64,000 nucleotides of DNA from Patiria pectinifera (GCA_029964075.1 CM057149.1:22644197-22708196); one strand, 5' to 3'; positions 35,505-46,342 are shown, counted from the stretch's first letter. A program made the numbers and translations. The notes: generated by a model not told the origin, from the letters alone.

Positions 35505-38500
35505 AGTCACTTGTGAAGTAGACTGAATAATGATTCACTGGATAGGATTGTCGCATATGCGCGCGTACATGTGTGTTACAAGCTACAATAGCATTGTTGT
35601 GTATTTGGCCAATCATTGGCTTACATGATGCTGGATCAGTGCTGGTTCAGGGGCTATTATTCGCTTGTCTTAAAGCCGGTCTGTATATCACCGTTGATAC
35701 AACCCCACGTGATCAGTCTCGACCAATCAGAAGCTATCAACTCACCAAGGTATTTATTAATACTATGTACTACCGTGTCAAACAAGTGCTTACTGCTTAA
35801 TTTGTTGTTTGATTTCCTTTCTCCAGTGGACACCATTACCTTCTTTGAGGATCATATCAGCCAGTTCTCCACCACTCTCTGGCGGGCAGACACCCACGAC
35901 ATCTTGTGGCTCTTTGTAGCTCCAAAGAAGAAACATGTCTACTTATCTCTGGATCCCATCTACATATCAAGTACGTCAGATCATCTCACAGTAATGTATT
36001 TGAAGAGGAATTCTACTGTGAAAACTATGCTGTGTCCAGGGACTGGTTTCACACAACTTGTCTTATCTTACGATGCATCTTAGGACTTAAAGACAAGTTC
36101 ACATTCTAAGATTGATCCTAGACCCTTCTAAGATTGATCCTAAGACCCAAGCTACAGGGTGAGTTATAAAAAAATGCAATAATGCAAAGGAGGTACTTTT
36201 CCAGTTTTGAATACAAACACCATGTTTTTTAACCTTGTCCACGGATGACATTTAAGGTACTTCAGTTAAAAAAGAACCGTGTCGTATCCTGAAAATGCAA
36301 TCAGAGTAATCCCAGAGTAGTCTCTGGGGTAGCCAAGTAGAAGCCAGGGCAAGACTGTAAACTCTTGACATTGTAAAGCATGTTATTTTAACATTGGAAG
36401 CAGCAGGTTTTTAAATAAATGTTATAAGTGCCAGTTATCATGGTAATGAGAGTGTTTTGATGTGTTTTTAGATACATTTATGTATCACTTACCTTTTGAA
36501 ATATCACTTACCTTTTTTGTGGTCTGTGGACAAGGTTAAAAAACGTTTTTTGTGTTCAAAATTCTATAACTGGAAAAGTACATGAGCAATTTGAATGATT
36601 CTTTCACTGAAAGAAAGCCTATTTAATTGGGGTTCCATATCCTAGATCTGGAAAGCGCTACATACAGAACCTCTTTAAAAAAAAAATAAGGGGCATCAAT
36701 TGGGTTTCCTGTTTTTTGACTCGCCCTGTAGTTTGGGCATATTACATAACTACCATTCAGTTATTGGCCATTTCGGAAACCAGCTGAAACAACCTTTGTT
36801 TTTGTTAAGATTTTTATGTATTTTTTTTTTTCCCCAGTCATTTTGGCCTATAGCATTCATACACGTTTTTTTGTCCCCGGCACTTTGGCCACTAAAATCA
36901 ATCCGATTGCCTTTATACTTGGCGCATGCTTAGACCAGCACCTGCCGCTGTGTGCCGAACAGTGAAACTTTGGATGTTCCTTGACCGGGATGTGTTATAG
37001 ATGAAACTTTAAGTGACGTTACGGTGACCTCATCACTTGATGTCACATTAAAAGTACATATTTCGAAGGCCTATATCTACAGGACAACATGTCCGATTGG
37101 GTTGAAAGTTGGTATGTACCTAGATCAGGATGTGTTATAAATGAAAATTGAGGTGAGCTCTCAATGACGTTATTTAGTGATATGTGACGGCATATTAAAG
37201 GTGTATATTTTGAAGGCCAATATCTACAGAACTGTGTTGGTCCTGATCACTCTACCACATGTCATATCAGTCTTACATGACATATAAACATACAATAACA
37301 AACTTACTGAAACAGCCGCATGTTTGTACACAAACATAATTAAATCTACTTTTTCTTTTGTTAACCTCAGAGAACATAGACATCACTCTAGACATCCATG
37401 ATGGCATCACGTCCTCAGCCGCCAAGGTTGCCTCCCTGCATCGTAGCTACCACTTCCCTGCCATACAGCTCACGTCCACCAGCAATGGGCTATATGTACG
37501 CTGTCACACCGGCCAACTACTGGGCCAGAATATCACAGTAGCTGGAGTCTTTACATTCTATTTGGACGCTGGTAAATATAACAATTATTGTATTCTTATA
37601 GACAACATTATAGAATTCAACATGTGCGATTTTCGGATGTTTCAGATTTGGTTGTTAAAGAGGCAATGCTCTAAAAATCCTGAAGATTATCTTGATGATG
37701 GCAAAGAGAGCATTAGTGATACATTTCACTGGCATTTATTGGAAGAAAAAGACGATAATGTCAAATTTTTTCCCACGTACGGTACGGCGGTTGAATCATG
37801 GACATGATTGAAGTGTTGTCATGAATGGTGCCCTTGTCTTTCGGAATTTTTTCCTTGCGACTTTCTCAAGTAAGAAGTGAATTTCTTGGTTGATGAGTCA
37901 GTTATGCTAACCGTAGTTCAGGCTGTTTGATTTTATAAAAACACTGGCCATTTTCTTCATCGTAAAATTTCCTTTGGATTAAAATTAAGACAGGAGTTGG
38001 TGTCCGGAAATTGGGTATGAAGTGTATTCATGTACAATTGTATATGTGCAACTGCAACGCATCCCAGATTTCGGACACGTATTTTTGTTAGACAGAGTGC
38101 TTTGACAGCATTAGTGCGTATAGTCATACATGTCATATGCTTCCATTTCAATCATGAAATCTCTAGAGGGATATATTTTGGTAACTCACGTTAGTAATAA
38201 CTCACGTTATGGTAACTCACGTTATAATAATGTCCGCCCATCTTAGGTACAAATTAAAATATATAAATAGCATGGGGAACCTAACTTTTAAGTCTTGGCC
38301 AGAAGCAGGGCCCAATGCAAGTTCCCACAGGAGACTATATTTAAAGGGAAATGCAGTAAGATTGTGGAAAATCAGAGCAAATATATATAGTGCGTTTCTT
38401 TTTTAGGCGTTAATTCAAAGTACATGAATTCTCTGACATGCTCCAAACTGATCAAGGAATTGCCGTTTTACCTGATCTCTTCTCTTCCTTTGAATATATA

Positions 38501-41500
38501 GCAGATAATAGTGACATGTGCTCGGACTTCTTGTGCGCCAACAATCGTTGCATCTCCAGCTACTTTGAGTGTGATGGTGTGGACCATTGTGGAGACAACT
38601 CTGATGAGAAACCATGTCTGGGTAAGTAAGAGCCTCGGGCTGGGCCTGTAAATAGGTCTCGTTCAAATGATGTCATTTCCTACAGACCAGCCACGTGCAT
38701 CGGCATGTTGAGCGTTGACTTGCATAACGCGCATCGGCTGCGTCGTATTTCGAACGCATTTCGAGCAACAAGCGGCGTAGCGCGTGTGTTTGGATCATTT
38801 CAACTCTCCGCAATGCGTGCTTGATTGCGTAAAATACGCAGTTGCAGTTTTCCTACAGAGATGGCCGTCATTGTGTGAGCCCTATAAACAGCAGATGAAG
38901 CTTGATAAACATCGACAGAGCTGCGTGCGAGGAACGTAATGTGCGTACGCACTGCTTCACGTGCATATGAAACAACGTGTGCACAATTTTGTTTGTTCTG
39001 CATGTGCACAGACCCCTTAGTATTTTATCATAAAGGTAGAGTACATCACATGCCATTTGTGCATTTGTTTCGTTCAAAGCAACAAAAGTGCTCAAAATCT
39101 AAAGACAACTAACCTGATGACGTTTTAGCTCAGTGAATGCTGTATATTCTTGCTTGCTCTGTAAGGAATAATGAATATGCAAATAATATGACACTGAAAA
39201 TATCAAACAAAATGTTAGTTCATCCTTAATTTGAGGCGGTGGGGACGAGAAACGTTTTGTTAGGCAAGTTCCAGGTATTGTGTTATTTGGTGGGCTGATG
39301 ACTGAACCTGAAGCGTCCTTCAGTGACTAGCTGCTGCGGCTTCAGCAATGACTATCAACTGCGTTTGAAATGATCGCGCGTCAGTCTTTCAGTCGAGCAA
39401 CCATGGCACGACTGACTGTAAACCGTGCTTTAGTATTACAGATACTCATATTCTTGTGGCTGGTCGTCAAATTTTTTTTACGAAAGAATTTGATTGCAAA
39501 GACTTCAGTAACTATTGCTGAAGAGTATCATCATTTTATGCATTTTCCTCAACAGTCCATATGTAAAGTAAGCCTTTTCGCTCTCTACCAATGCTTGCAG
39601 GGTTGTGCCCAGATAATTGGTGTGCTAATGGTGGGGAGTGCCATCAGGTAACAGCTGGCTATCCACGCTGTACATGCAAGCCTCACTACACGGGGGACAG
39701 GTGCCTGGATGAGGAAGGTAGGTTGAAAGAAGGCAAAGAGACGGGGTACCCAACAAGGAAATGCTGACAGCGTTGTGTTGGGGTTTTTTCCAAGCCACGG
39801 CTTCAACGCCAGCTACGGCTGCACCTCTGGGTTTAGAATTATTTGGAAGTAGTGGTGGGGTTATAATCAAGATTTGTTAGCTCTGGCAGGAGCTTCTACA
39901 TGTCATTGGTGGTCGGTCGGTCTGTCTGTCCGTTGGTCCCCGAAAATTGACCAAAAGTATGGTGTTCCATATGTGCCATCATTTTGCTCGTATTCATGCA
40001 AGACTTTCACTTGCGCTGTGCAACATCTTCCTCGAAAAAGGTGGACGCCATTTTGTATAGTGGTTGGACGGTATCCAGAAGGAGGAAATGTCCCCAAAAG
40101 GTGGCAGCGGGGTGCGATTGTTAAGCTTTGGCAGGAGCTTCTATATGTCACTTGGGGGTCGGTCGGTAGGTCAATCAGTAGGATAGTCTGTTTGTTTTGA
40201 AAATTGACCAAATGCATGGTGTTCCATATGTGCCATTGGCGTTGCATTTTCCGCCAGAGCTTATTGTGCGCTCACACTTGTTTAAAATTTGGTTTGAATT
40301 CCACTGTTCGGTCTGGATTTTGGAAACCAGATATTCGAAACCAACCTTAAAAAAACGACGGCTTCTGTGTCTTGTGACACAGGCTGAAGAAACAACTGGG
40401 ACATCCCCCACTTTGCTTCATGGTCTCTGGTAGTAATCGTCTTCTTGGTTCAAGAATAGTCTGCCCATTCAACTGAGCGAGAGCTCCCATTCATGTTTTG
40501 TAAAGGCCCAGTGGTCAAATGAATCTCGCAAACCATACCCAATCATCGTGGAGTTCATTGCATGCGGCACTTCTCTCGTAACTTTTTGTTGGCATGACTG
40601 TGAGCTGAGTGGGAGCCTCCAGTGATATTTGATAACCGTTATTGGGTTTCGAAATTATTTTAGGATGACCGGATTTTTTCAATCTGCGATTTATCCCACC
40701 ACTTTTTGGAAGCCAATTAATTTCTGGCTGTGCTTAATGTAAATTTTAAGTCTTACAGTAATGATAGTGGAAACATTTGTACTAAAAGAAAACCGATAGC
40801 ATAAGTCTCTCTTCTTAATTTTTCCTGTTCTACAGTGTGCCCTCAGGATTACTGCATGTATGGTGGCACATGCCTTGGCCACTCAGTGGCCACAAGATAC
40901 TGCCACTGCCAACGGCCCTATTCAGGACTACGCTGCCAGCAAGATAACTCGGGTAAATAGCTTGGTTTTTCTAGGGTTCAACCTTAACTTTTTTTTTACA
41001 AGCCAGCCGGGCTACTGAAACAAACTCTTAACTAGCCCGCGGACATTTTCACTAGCCCGCATGTTTCTCTTTTATAGAGTGTCTCATAAACAATATTGTG
41101 CAAACATATAAAACCTTTATCCTGAGGCAATCTTGTCTCTGTTTTTAATAAACAGATTACATAATTTAACCCTAAACAGTTAATAAAATTAGACACAAAT
41201 TGATACATGTTTGCTCTCTGAATTGATTTAATGATTTATTTTTTCCTGTCCTTAGTTTCATCTTTGCCATACCCAATAATTTTGGGCTCGCAAGCCGGGC
41301 TACTTATTAAGGGATAGTTTGACTAGCCCACCCCTGTTCTGACTAGCATTTGGCTAGCAGGCTACCGCTAAAGTCAAACCCTGTTCTTCATGACTGTGCA
41401 TTTGGCTCATTCTATTAATTGGAAGTCCACTTTTGTCCTGTCCCTGTTAGGGGAGAATGTAGAATTAAACAGGAGGTTTTTTGGGTTGGACGGCCATGCA

Positions 41501-44500
41501 TACAAGCAATGAATTCATGAATGTTCTGCTCCAGCATGGGGTCAACTTCAGCTCAGCCCATCCAGGTTATTTGATGCACTAAAACCCGCCGCACGCGAGA
41601 GATACGTGCTAAGCAAAAAGTCTCTCAAGGCTGTTTGCTCAGCACGTAGCTCATGGTATGCGGTGAATTTTTTGCTGCATTTTCTGGCTCACAAGGAGGG
41701 TTAAAGAACTCATTGAAGTTGTCAAAGCTTGCCAGTGCAACCATCTTTCATCCTGTCTTTGGTTTTAATAGTAAGACATAATTTAGAAGTACCAGTACTT
41801 TGTCTGTTTTACATTCCAGTGACCCTGTATGTATTTTGTTGTTGATGCCAGGTTGCCCGCAGTACTACTGTCAGAATGGAGGCAGTTGTGTGGGTACCCA
41901 TGATAGGTACCAATGTAGATGTCCAGACGATTACATTGGCACATACTGTGAAAAGAAGCTAGTGGGTAAGTAGCCCAGGACCCAGGGATCCCAGGGGCCG
42001 ATTTCACCAAACTCCTCTTATCTTGCTACTCATTTTTTAGCTAAGACGCGTCCTAAGACTGATTTCACCAAACGAATCTTAAGCAAGACGCATCAAAACT
42101 ACTAAATTGATGGCTGTTTCATGTTTGTTTTGTTGTTGTTCATAATTTTTTTGGCGAAATTGATCCCAGGACAAGTCGCCCCACACCCCCATCCTTCTAT
42201 TAGTGGTCGACCACTCAGTGGCCACAAGACCACACGGCAGCTGATATCAGCGTACATTCAACCTCTACCCTCACAGGTACTCATTCATACTCCTGGGTGG
42301 AGAGAGGCAATTGTATTCAAGTGTCTTTTCCAAGGGCGCTTACACCATGTTCCTGGCAGGGTATGAACCCACATACCATCGTACATGAATCAAACACTTG
42401 GACCATGGCATTCTACACAAGGCAAGTCACAGTCAGTCCAAAAATCAATCCTGTTCCCCTAAGGCCAAAAAAAAAAATACTCGGTCTCTGGTCAGCGCGC
42501 GCGTCGATTTTAATCATGCGTGTCAACCTTTTTTTTTTTTCAAATTAACACGGAAGCTACAACAGCGCCCTCTATTACCGCGCCTCCTCAACTTTTTGTA
42601 CCAAGGAGCACCAAGGAATGGGGAAATTGCACCAAGGCAAATGATAAAGGGCACCAAGGCAAATTATGGAGGACACCAATGTATAATGAGGACACAAAAA
42701 AGCAAAATAGTACCCACCTTGTCTGTACAATACAAGCTTGAAAAAAAAAAAAGCCCCCCCCCCCAAAAAAAAACACCCCGTCGCCGCATCAATTCCGGAA
42801 CTTCGGTCTGACCAGAGACAGACTATTTTTTTTTTGGCCTAAGAGAGGATTTAGAAAGCAACCAAACATCGCTGCGTTTCTTTTCTTTGCACACAGAAAC
42901 CTATGAGGATGACGGCTTCCACAGCAGTCTGACCTACACCTTGATCACGGTCATACCAGTGGCTCTACTGCTCCTCACCGTCTGGGTCTGCTGCAGAATG
43001 AGACAGTGTCGCAACCCACTCTACACCAGACGCTACCCAGAGGTCTTCAGTCAGAGATACCGAGAAAGCAGCTCAGGTAGGTGATCTTTGTGAGGTGTTC
43101 TGGCAAAGCAAAACAGGACTGGGCCTGGTCAAAATGAGGATGCGTGGGTACTAGGAAAGATAGTAAATTCCCTTTACATTACTGTTTGTTGCATTTCAAT
43201 CGGACATTCTGTTGACAAGTTAAAAGTTTTCATTTGTCGACATTTCAAAAAATTGAATACTGAGGAATACAGGGTGAGTAAAAAAACAGCGGAACCCAAA
43301 TATCGGGACTCTTGTTTTAGTGAAGTTATGCAGGTAGCACTTTTAAAATGTAGGATATGAAAGCCCAATTCATAAGCTTTCTTTTAGTACAAGAATCGTT
43401 CAAATCACTCATGTACTTTTCGAGTTACGAAATTTTAAACACAACCACCGTTTTGAAGTTCTGTCCACGGATCACAAGAAGGTAAGTGTTCTTTCAGCAA
43501 AGCGAAAACATATCACATGGGGAAGTGTGTGAATTGTTTTCATTTTGCTGAAAAAATGCATACCTTTTTTGTGATCCGTGGACAGAACTTTAATAAAACG
43601 GTGGTTGTGTTTATAATTCCGTAACTTAGTACATTAGTGATTTGAATGATTCTTGTACTAAAAAAAAAGCTAATGGAGTGGGCTTTCATATCCTAGATTT
43701 TGAAAGTGTTACATACAAAACTTCACTGAAACAATGGTCCTGACATTTTGGTTTCGCTTTTTTGACTCACCCTGTAGACCTGTTTAAGTTTTGAGTTTTG
43801 TATTCGTGAAAAGGAAAGATGCCAATTTTTTCTCTAAAAAAAGTATTCCAATGAATACGTACCTGCACTTGATGTCACGAAGTGCTGTGACGCATAAAAC
43901 ATTGCAACTTGCGTCGTATGATCCATTTCACAAAACTTTCAATGTGTTCCTTGATAACGGCTTAAAACATGTCGCAAGTAATGACGGGTCTAGTGGCAAT
44001 CGCAAAAAAAAGAAGCTTCCTTTTCTTCCCCAGTTTCATGTCATAAAAATTACATAAACAAGACCATAAAATACTGAGACAATGTGTGTGAAGATGTAAA
44101 TGGAAAATGCATCGAAGCACGCACCTTTATGAAGTAAATATGAATGCGCCTGAAATATTGCAGTTGAAATTTCAAAGAGAGGAGATCTGACAACTCTTCG
44201 CTGAGTATCAGATGACTGTACTGTAGGTTGAATAAACACAACAGTCACCGTGTTGTGCTATAAATACATCTACGATGCATTGCACTTACGACATGTTTTG
44301 TGAAATGAATTGCAGAATGCAATTGACAGTTATGTGGTTGAATCTATGGGGGTTCTGTCAGTTGGTCACCAGCCTGTACATGCTATGGGAGAGGAAGTGG
44401 ATGGATTTGTTGATGATTTGTGACAGTTCTATCAGTAGGAGGGTTAATCAAATCTGATTTGTGTGAAAAGAAGCCCTTGTTTGTAAAAAGTAAGTGTGTT

Positions 44501-45010
44501 GTTGTTGGACTTTTTCTTGCAGTTTCATCAGACTATCCCTCCACAGTGAGCAGGAGTCTGTCGCGCATGAGTACAGGAAGCATGTACACTGACGAACCAC
44601 CTCCTTATAATGTGGTGGTCCGCAACCATCGACGTAAACTCCGCAGGCATCACTCCCACCCAGGGCCCACTCATGCTTGCTCAGAGCAACCTCCACCGTC
44701 GTATGAAAGCATCGTCATAGCCCAGACTGACCCGCCGCCGTACATCCACGTTCTGCAGTCTTCCTCCGCGCGAGGACGGCACAGATCCTTAGACATGCCC
44801 CCGACTGTCACGGAGATGCAAGAAACGACCAGCTCCCCACTGTTGGACGGGTCGCCGGAAGGAGCTGCCGGTGGGGAAAGGTCAACCGAACAAGGTCAAG
44901 GGTCATCCACAGGTCAGCAAGCCGTCAACGGGGAGCGAGGGCCGGAAATTGGTAGCGTACAGGAGCACAACTCCTTGCTGCCAGAAGGAGAGACCTCATC
45001 ATCATTGTGA
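31002..45010 (+). CDS. Modular type I membrane protein: EGF2-CUB-CUB-like-LDLa-EGF3-TM-PPxY tail (complete, 13 exons)
   Basis: Exons: 31002-31065, 32377-32487, 32976-33095, 33991-34223, 35187-35382, 35827-35970, 37371-37571, 38505-38621, 39601-39717, 40836-40952, 41852-41965, 42897-43076, 44523-45010. All are GT-AG, joining to a 733-residue protein. The ATG at 31,002 has A at -3 and G at +4 and starts a signal peptide ([19 protein letters not shown]). Approximate residues: EGF 22-58, calcium-type EGF 59-98, CUB 99-241, CUB-like 242-356, LDLa 357-395, EGF 396-434, 435-473 and 474-511, transmembrane helix 524-545, cytoplasmic tail to 733. Eleven of 12 introns are phase 1, the signature of exon-shuffled extracellular modules. 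The single phase 0 intron splits the first CUB. The architecture says cell-surface receptor or adhesion protein, with a tail that can recruit WW-domain proteins. I do not recognise an ortholog with this exact order, so I give no symbol. Confidence 0.9.
32011..32222. repeat. TTAACCC-family element, copy g
   Basis: Bounded by taaccgtaacccccttgag and gattgttagggtaa, with the head tttactaggaaccttcctca. It is closely related to copy a in the opposite orientation and lies in intron 1 of the receptor gene. Confidence 0.7.
32377..33095 (+). CDS. Two N-terminal EGF domain exons (32377-32487 and 32976-33095)
   Basis: Each exon is a symmetrical 1-1 phase unit with six Cys in EGF spacing. The first reads CASYPC, GSKC, YSCTC and GRNC. 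The second starts DVDEC and contains [10 protein letters not shown], which fits the calcium-binding EGF pattern C-x-(D/N)-x4-(Y/F)-x-C and its Asp/Asn hydroxylation site. The first EGF lacks that pattern. The intron between them carries a SINE and half of a TA-flanked MITE. Confidence 0.92.
32640..32935 (-). mobile_element. Second tRNA-derived SINE family, reverse strand
   Basis: On the minus strand an A-box-like tggcccaatgg and B-box-like gggtacgaatcc lie about 50 bp apart. A body with cctaaggcacattattg-like and gggacgtaaagccgtacgtc motifs follows. On + the words ggttctttaacgtgc and catccgaaggacgaagc are recognisable as common aquatic-animal SINE sequence. It lies between the two EGF exons. 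Confidence 0.65.
33185..33275 (+). repeat. Intronic repeat shared with 39,068-39,150
   Basis: Both read gcaacaaaagtgctca, aatctaaagac, aactaacctgatga and agctcagtgaatgctgtata in order. One copy follows the second EGF exon, the other follows the LDLa exon of the same gene. Confidence 0.65.
33355..33498. repeat. Core hairpin of the TA-flanked MITE family
   Basis: Inverted arms gttctgtccatggatcacaa and ttgtgatccgtggacagaac, with inner arms ttctttcagcaaaacgaaaa and ttttcgttttgctgaaagaa. This is the centre of the MITEs at 43,270 and 51,461 without their outer arms. Confidence 0.7.
33991..35382 (+). CDS. CUB domain exons (33991-34223 and 35187-35382)
   Basis: Together the exons encode one CUB beta-sandwich: [57 protein letters not shown]. 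Cys pairs and the VYDG and SLRIDF strands are in CUB order. The intron is phase 0 and falls just before VYDG, the only non-phase-1 intron in the gene. CUB domains bind protein ligands, often with calcium. A TTAACCC-family repeat sits in the intron. Confidence 0.85.
34584..34800. repeat. TTAACCC-family element, copy h
   Basis: Starts gaccctaactgccttc and ends gcaggagggttg. Internal motifs are catccgccaaaatccatc and aatccaccaaaatc, as in copy c. It lies in the intron that splits the CUB domain. Confidence 0.6.
35465..35509 (+). repeat. GACT microsatellite
   Basis: A run of gactgactgactgact units with one tta interruption, in a receptor-gene intron. Confidence 0.85.
35827..37571 (+). CDS. Second, divergent CUB-like region (35827-35970 and 37371-37571)
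   Basis: The exons encode about 115 residues with strand-like segments [25 protein letters not shown], and [10 protein letters not shown]. The spacing and the DIHDG/VFTFYL strands resemble a CUB fold, but there is only one Cys (VRCHTG), so the usual disulfides are missing. I call it CUB-like with moderate confidence; it could be a different beta-sandwich. Both exons are 1-1 phase units. Confidence 0.6.
36153..36730. mobile_element. TA-flanked palindromic MITE, copy 2
   Basis: Begins tacagggtgagttataaaaa and ends tttttgactcgccctgta. Inner arms taaccttgtccacggatgac and gtctgtggacaaggttaaaa pair. It is about 578 bp and more diverged than copies 3 and 4. Confidence 0.7.
36976..37235 (+). repeat. 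Diverged tandem duplication, unit about 140 bp
   Basis: Two direct copies share gatgtgttata, atgaaa, tgacgtta, catattaaa-like and gaaggcc-atatctacaga words. Intronic, no coding signal. Confidence 0.55.
38505..38621 (+). CDS. LDL-receptor class A domain exon
   Basis: A single 1-1 phase exon encodes six Cys and the calcium motif: [34 protein letters not shown]. The acidic DG-D-DNSDE ligands of an LDLa repeat are all present, so it should fold and bind calcium. The acceptor used is tatatagcag at 38,504. Confidence 0.95.
39068..39150 (+). repeat. Intronic repeat shared with 33,185-33,275
   Basis: Same-orientation partner of the repeat after the second EGF exon, lacking about 10 bp in the middle. 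It lies between the LDLa and third EGF exons. Confidence 0.65.
39601..41965 (+). CDS. Three tandem membrane-proximal EGF exons (39601-39717, 40836-40952, 41852-41965)
   Basis: Each exon is one EGF domain of 38-39 residues in 1-1 phase: [24 protein letters not shown] and [12 protein letters not shown], each followed by a CxC and a final Cys. The three share the CPxxxC-x-xGGxC opening and near-equal length (117, 117 and 114 bp). This points to recent tandem duplication within the gene, distinct from the two N-terminal EGFs. Confidence 0.93.
39876..40245 (+). repeat. Diverged tandem duplication, unit about 240 bp
   Basis: Both copies contain ggcaggagcttcta, gggtcggtcgg-like runs, aaaattgaccaaa and atggtgttccatatgtgcca. 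It sits between the third and fourth EGF exons; probably part of a dispersed repeat rather than coding. Confidence 0.6.
40970..41387. repeat. Inverted-repeat element ending AGGGTTCAAC
   Basis: Starts agggttcaaccttaac and ends gctaaagtcaaaccct, with repeated actagcccgc units in both subterminal regions (41,015-41,060; inverted at 41,285-41,370). Likely hAT-type, decayed. Confidence 0.6.
42225..42425 (-). mobile_element. Degraded SINE related to the 32,640 family
   Basis: On + it reads ctgggtggagagaggcaatt, ccaagggcgcttacaccatg and gggtatgaacccac, then a tRNA-like head inverted (aacacttggaccatgg). Same organisation as the SINE at 32,640 but more decayed. Confidence 0.55.
42459..42843. mobile_element. 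MITE with about 40-bp inverted repeats
   Basis: Left end ctaaggccaaaaaaaaaaat then ggtctctggtcag; right end ctgaccagagacagac then attttttttttggcctaag. The interior has a run of caccaaggcaaat units. It ends about 53 bp before the transmembrane exon at 42,897. Confidence 0.8.
42897..45010 (+). CDS. Transmembrane and cytoplasmic-tail exons with three PPxY motifs (42897-43076, 44523-45010)
   Basis: Exon 12 carries the helix [20 protein letters not shown] followed by CCRMRQCR, a membrane-proximal Cys and basic stop-transfer signal that may be palmitoylated. The terminal exon encodes a 162-residue tail with PPPY (about 597-600), PPSY (629-632) and PPPY (642-645). A basic His/Arg patch lies between the first two motifs, and a Ser/Gly-rich acidic end finishes SSSL. 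PPxY motifs bind WW domains such as those of Nedd4-family ubiquitin ligases. The stop is TGA at 45,008-45,010. Confidence 0.92.
43270..43774. mobile_element. TA-flanked palindromic MITE, copy 3
   Basis: Starts cagggtgagtaaaaaaacag and ends tttttgactcaccctg, with TA directly on both sides. The two halves pair almost throughout, including ttctgtccacggatcacaag and its complement. It is 505 bp with no coding capacity and lies in the last receptor-gene intron. Confidence 0.85.
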
Positions 45011-45623
45011 TGTGTCCGAGTCTCTGTAGGTCCTTACAAATCACACAAACAGGGTGGGGTCAGTTCAATCCCGCTTTTTTCCACACAACTCCGGAATTTT
45101 CTCCCTTAACCCTACTCCCAAGCAGGGTTAATTATTTCCCGAGGAAAAGCTATGTCCCGGGAGTATCGTTGGTAGTATGAACAGACCGGCCAAAAATCCC
45201 CGGGGAATTCCCCGGGGATTCCCCGGGAAATACTTGTAGTGTGAATGGGGCTTGTTTGTGCGTTTGCAGTCTTCCTGTTTAGACCATTATCTGAAATTAT
45301 TCCCTCACTGTTAGAAGTGACGTAGGACTGTATTCTACTTTGTACATTGTGGGAACCCAGAACTTGCCATTATATAGTTCCACAATTGTATGCTTTATTA
45401 GTTCCAACAGTATCTACATATAGGTGTACTAGTAGGGGTGCAATAGAAAGGGCACTACTAAGTATGTGTTTGACTGAGGCAACTTGTCTACTTCATGTTT
45501 ATATGATTGCATATACTGGCCCTCTGTTAAAAGCACATAGAAACATTGGTACTTCCCCGGAAAGGCACCTATTGGTTTAATGAGAACAACCTTGCTCATG
45601 GTGACGATAGGGCTGGTACCAAA

Positions 45624-45806
45624 TTGACCTATCGCCGTTTGCGAGTTAACCACGCCCCTTAGGCAACCCTATGGACTTTTGTACACTAAGTTTTGTTTGT
45701 CTCAGATTTTGCGCGTTCCGCATCCATTTGTATATCATGTAATTGGACAATATTTCACAAGCTGCGCTGATGCGATTCTACCGGTGTTGTACTGCGATAG
45801 GTCAAT
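45624..45806. repeat. TTGACCTATCGCC inverted-repeat element, copy 2
   Basis: Ends ttgacctatcgcc and gcgataggtcaa are perfect inverted repeats. It is the sister copy of 10,534-10,710, here in the receptor-gene 3' UTR region. Confidence 0.75.
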
Positions 45807-46342
45807 ACCCTGTGAAATTAATCCTGGAAAGTGGTTCAAAAAAGTGTGCCTGTGGGTACATATTGTTTCGTGTGTGGATGTCGTTTGCTGTAAACTACAA
45901 AGCACGGTATCGTATATCACACTTTGTTGACTCGGTGTAATATGAAGATATTCCAAATTGCTTTTTGTCCAGCCTTAAAACATGGTCATTTAAAAAGTTT
46001 TATATTTGGTGTTTTTGGACTTAAATTGATGTGATTTAATATTGCAATAGTCATGTGTACTTTGTTTCCACAATTTCCCGTTGTACATCCAAATAGTTCT
46101 TATAGTTTGAGAAATACCAGGGTGCATGATGATGTTTTGTGCTTATTACTAAACTTTTGAGTATTAAGTATTAAGTTTTTTGTACTGAAATGTGTTTATT
46201 TGTCAACTTGCGAAATGTTTTAGACGGTTTAATCCTTTTGTTTCCTTGGATTCTTGCCAGAACCAACGGGTTGTAAGCCTATAATAGGCTGAGGTTTTTA
46301 CTTATATTTGCATAAAGGAAGTTGTCAGTGAGACTTGTAAAG

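Larger units (their letters stand above)
31066..44522. other. Gene-free intervals of the receptor-gene introns
   Basis: Nothing definable beyond unique AT-rich DNA at 31,066-32,010, 32,223-32,376, 33,499-33,990, 34,224-34,583, 34,801-35,186, 35,510-35,826, 35,971-36,152, 37,572-38,504, 38,622-39,067, 39,151-39,600, 40,246-40,835, 41,388-41,851, 41,966-42,224 and 43,775-44,522. Region 32,523-32,600 has one TA-MITE end (gagggcgagtcaaaaatgac) without a partner. Confidence 0.5.
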
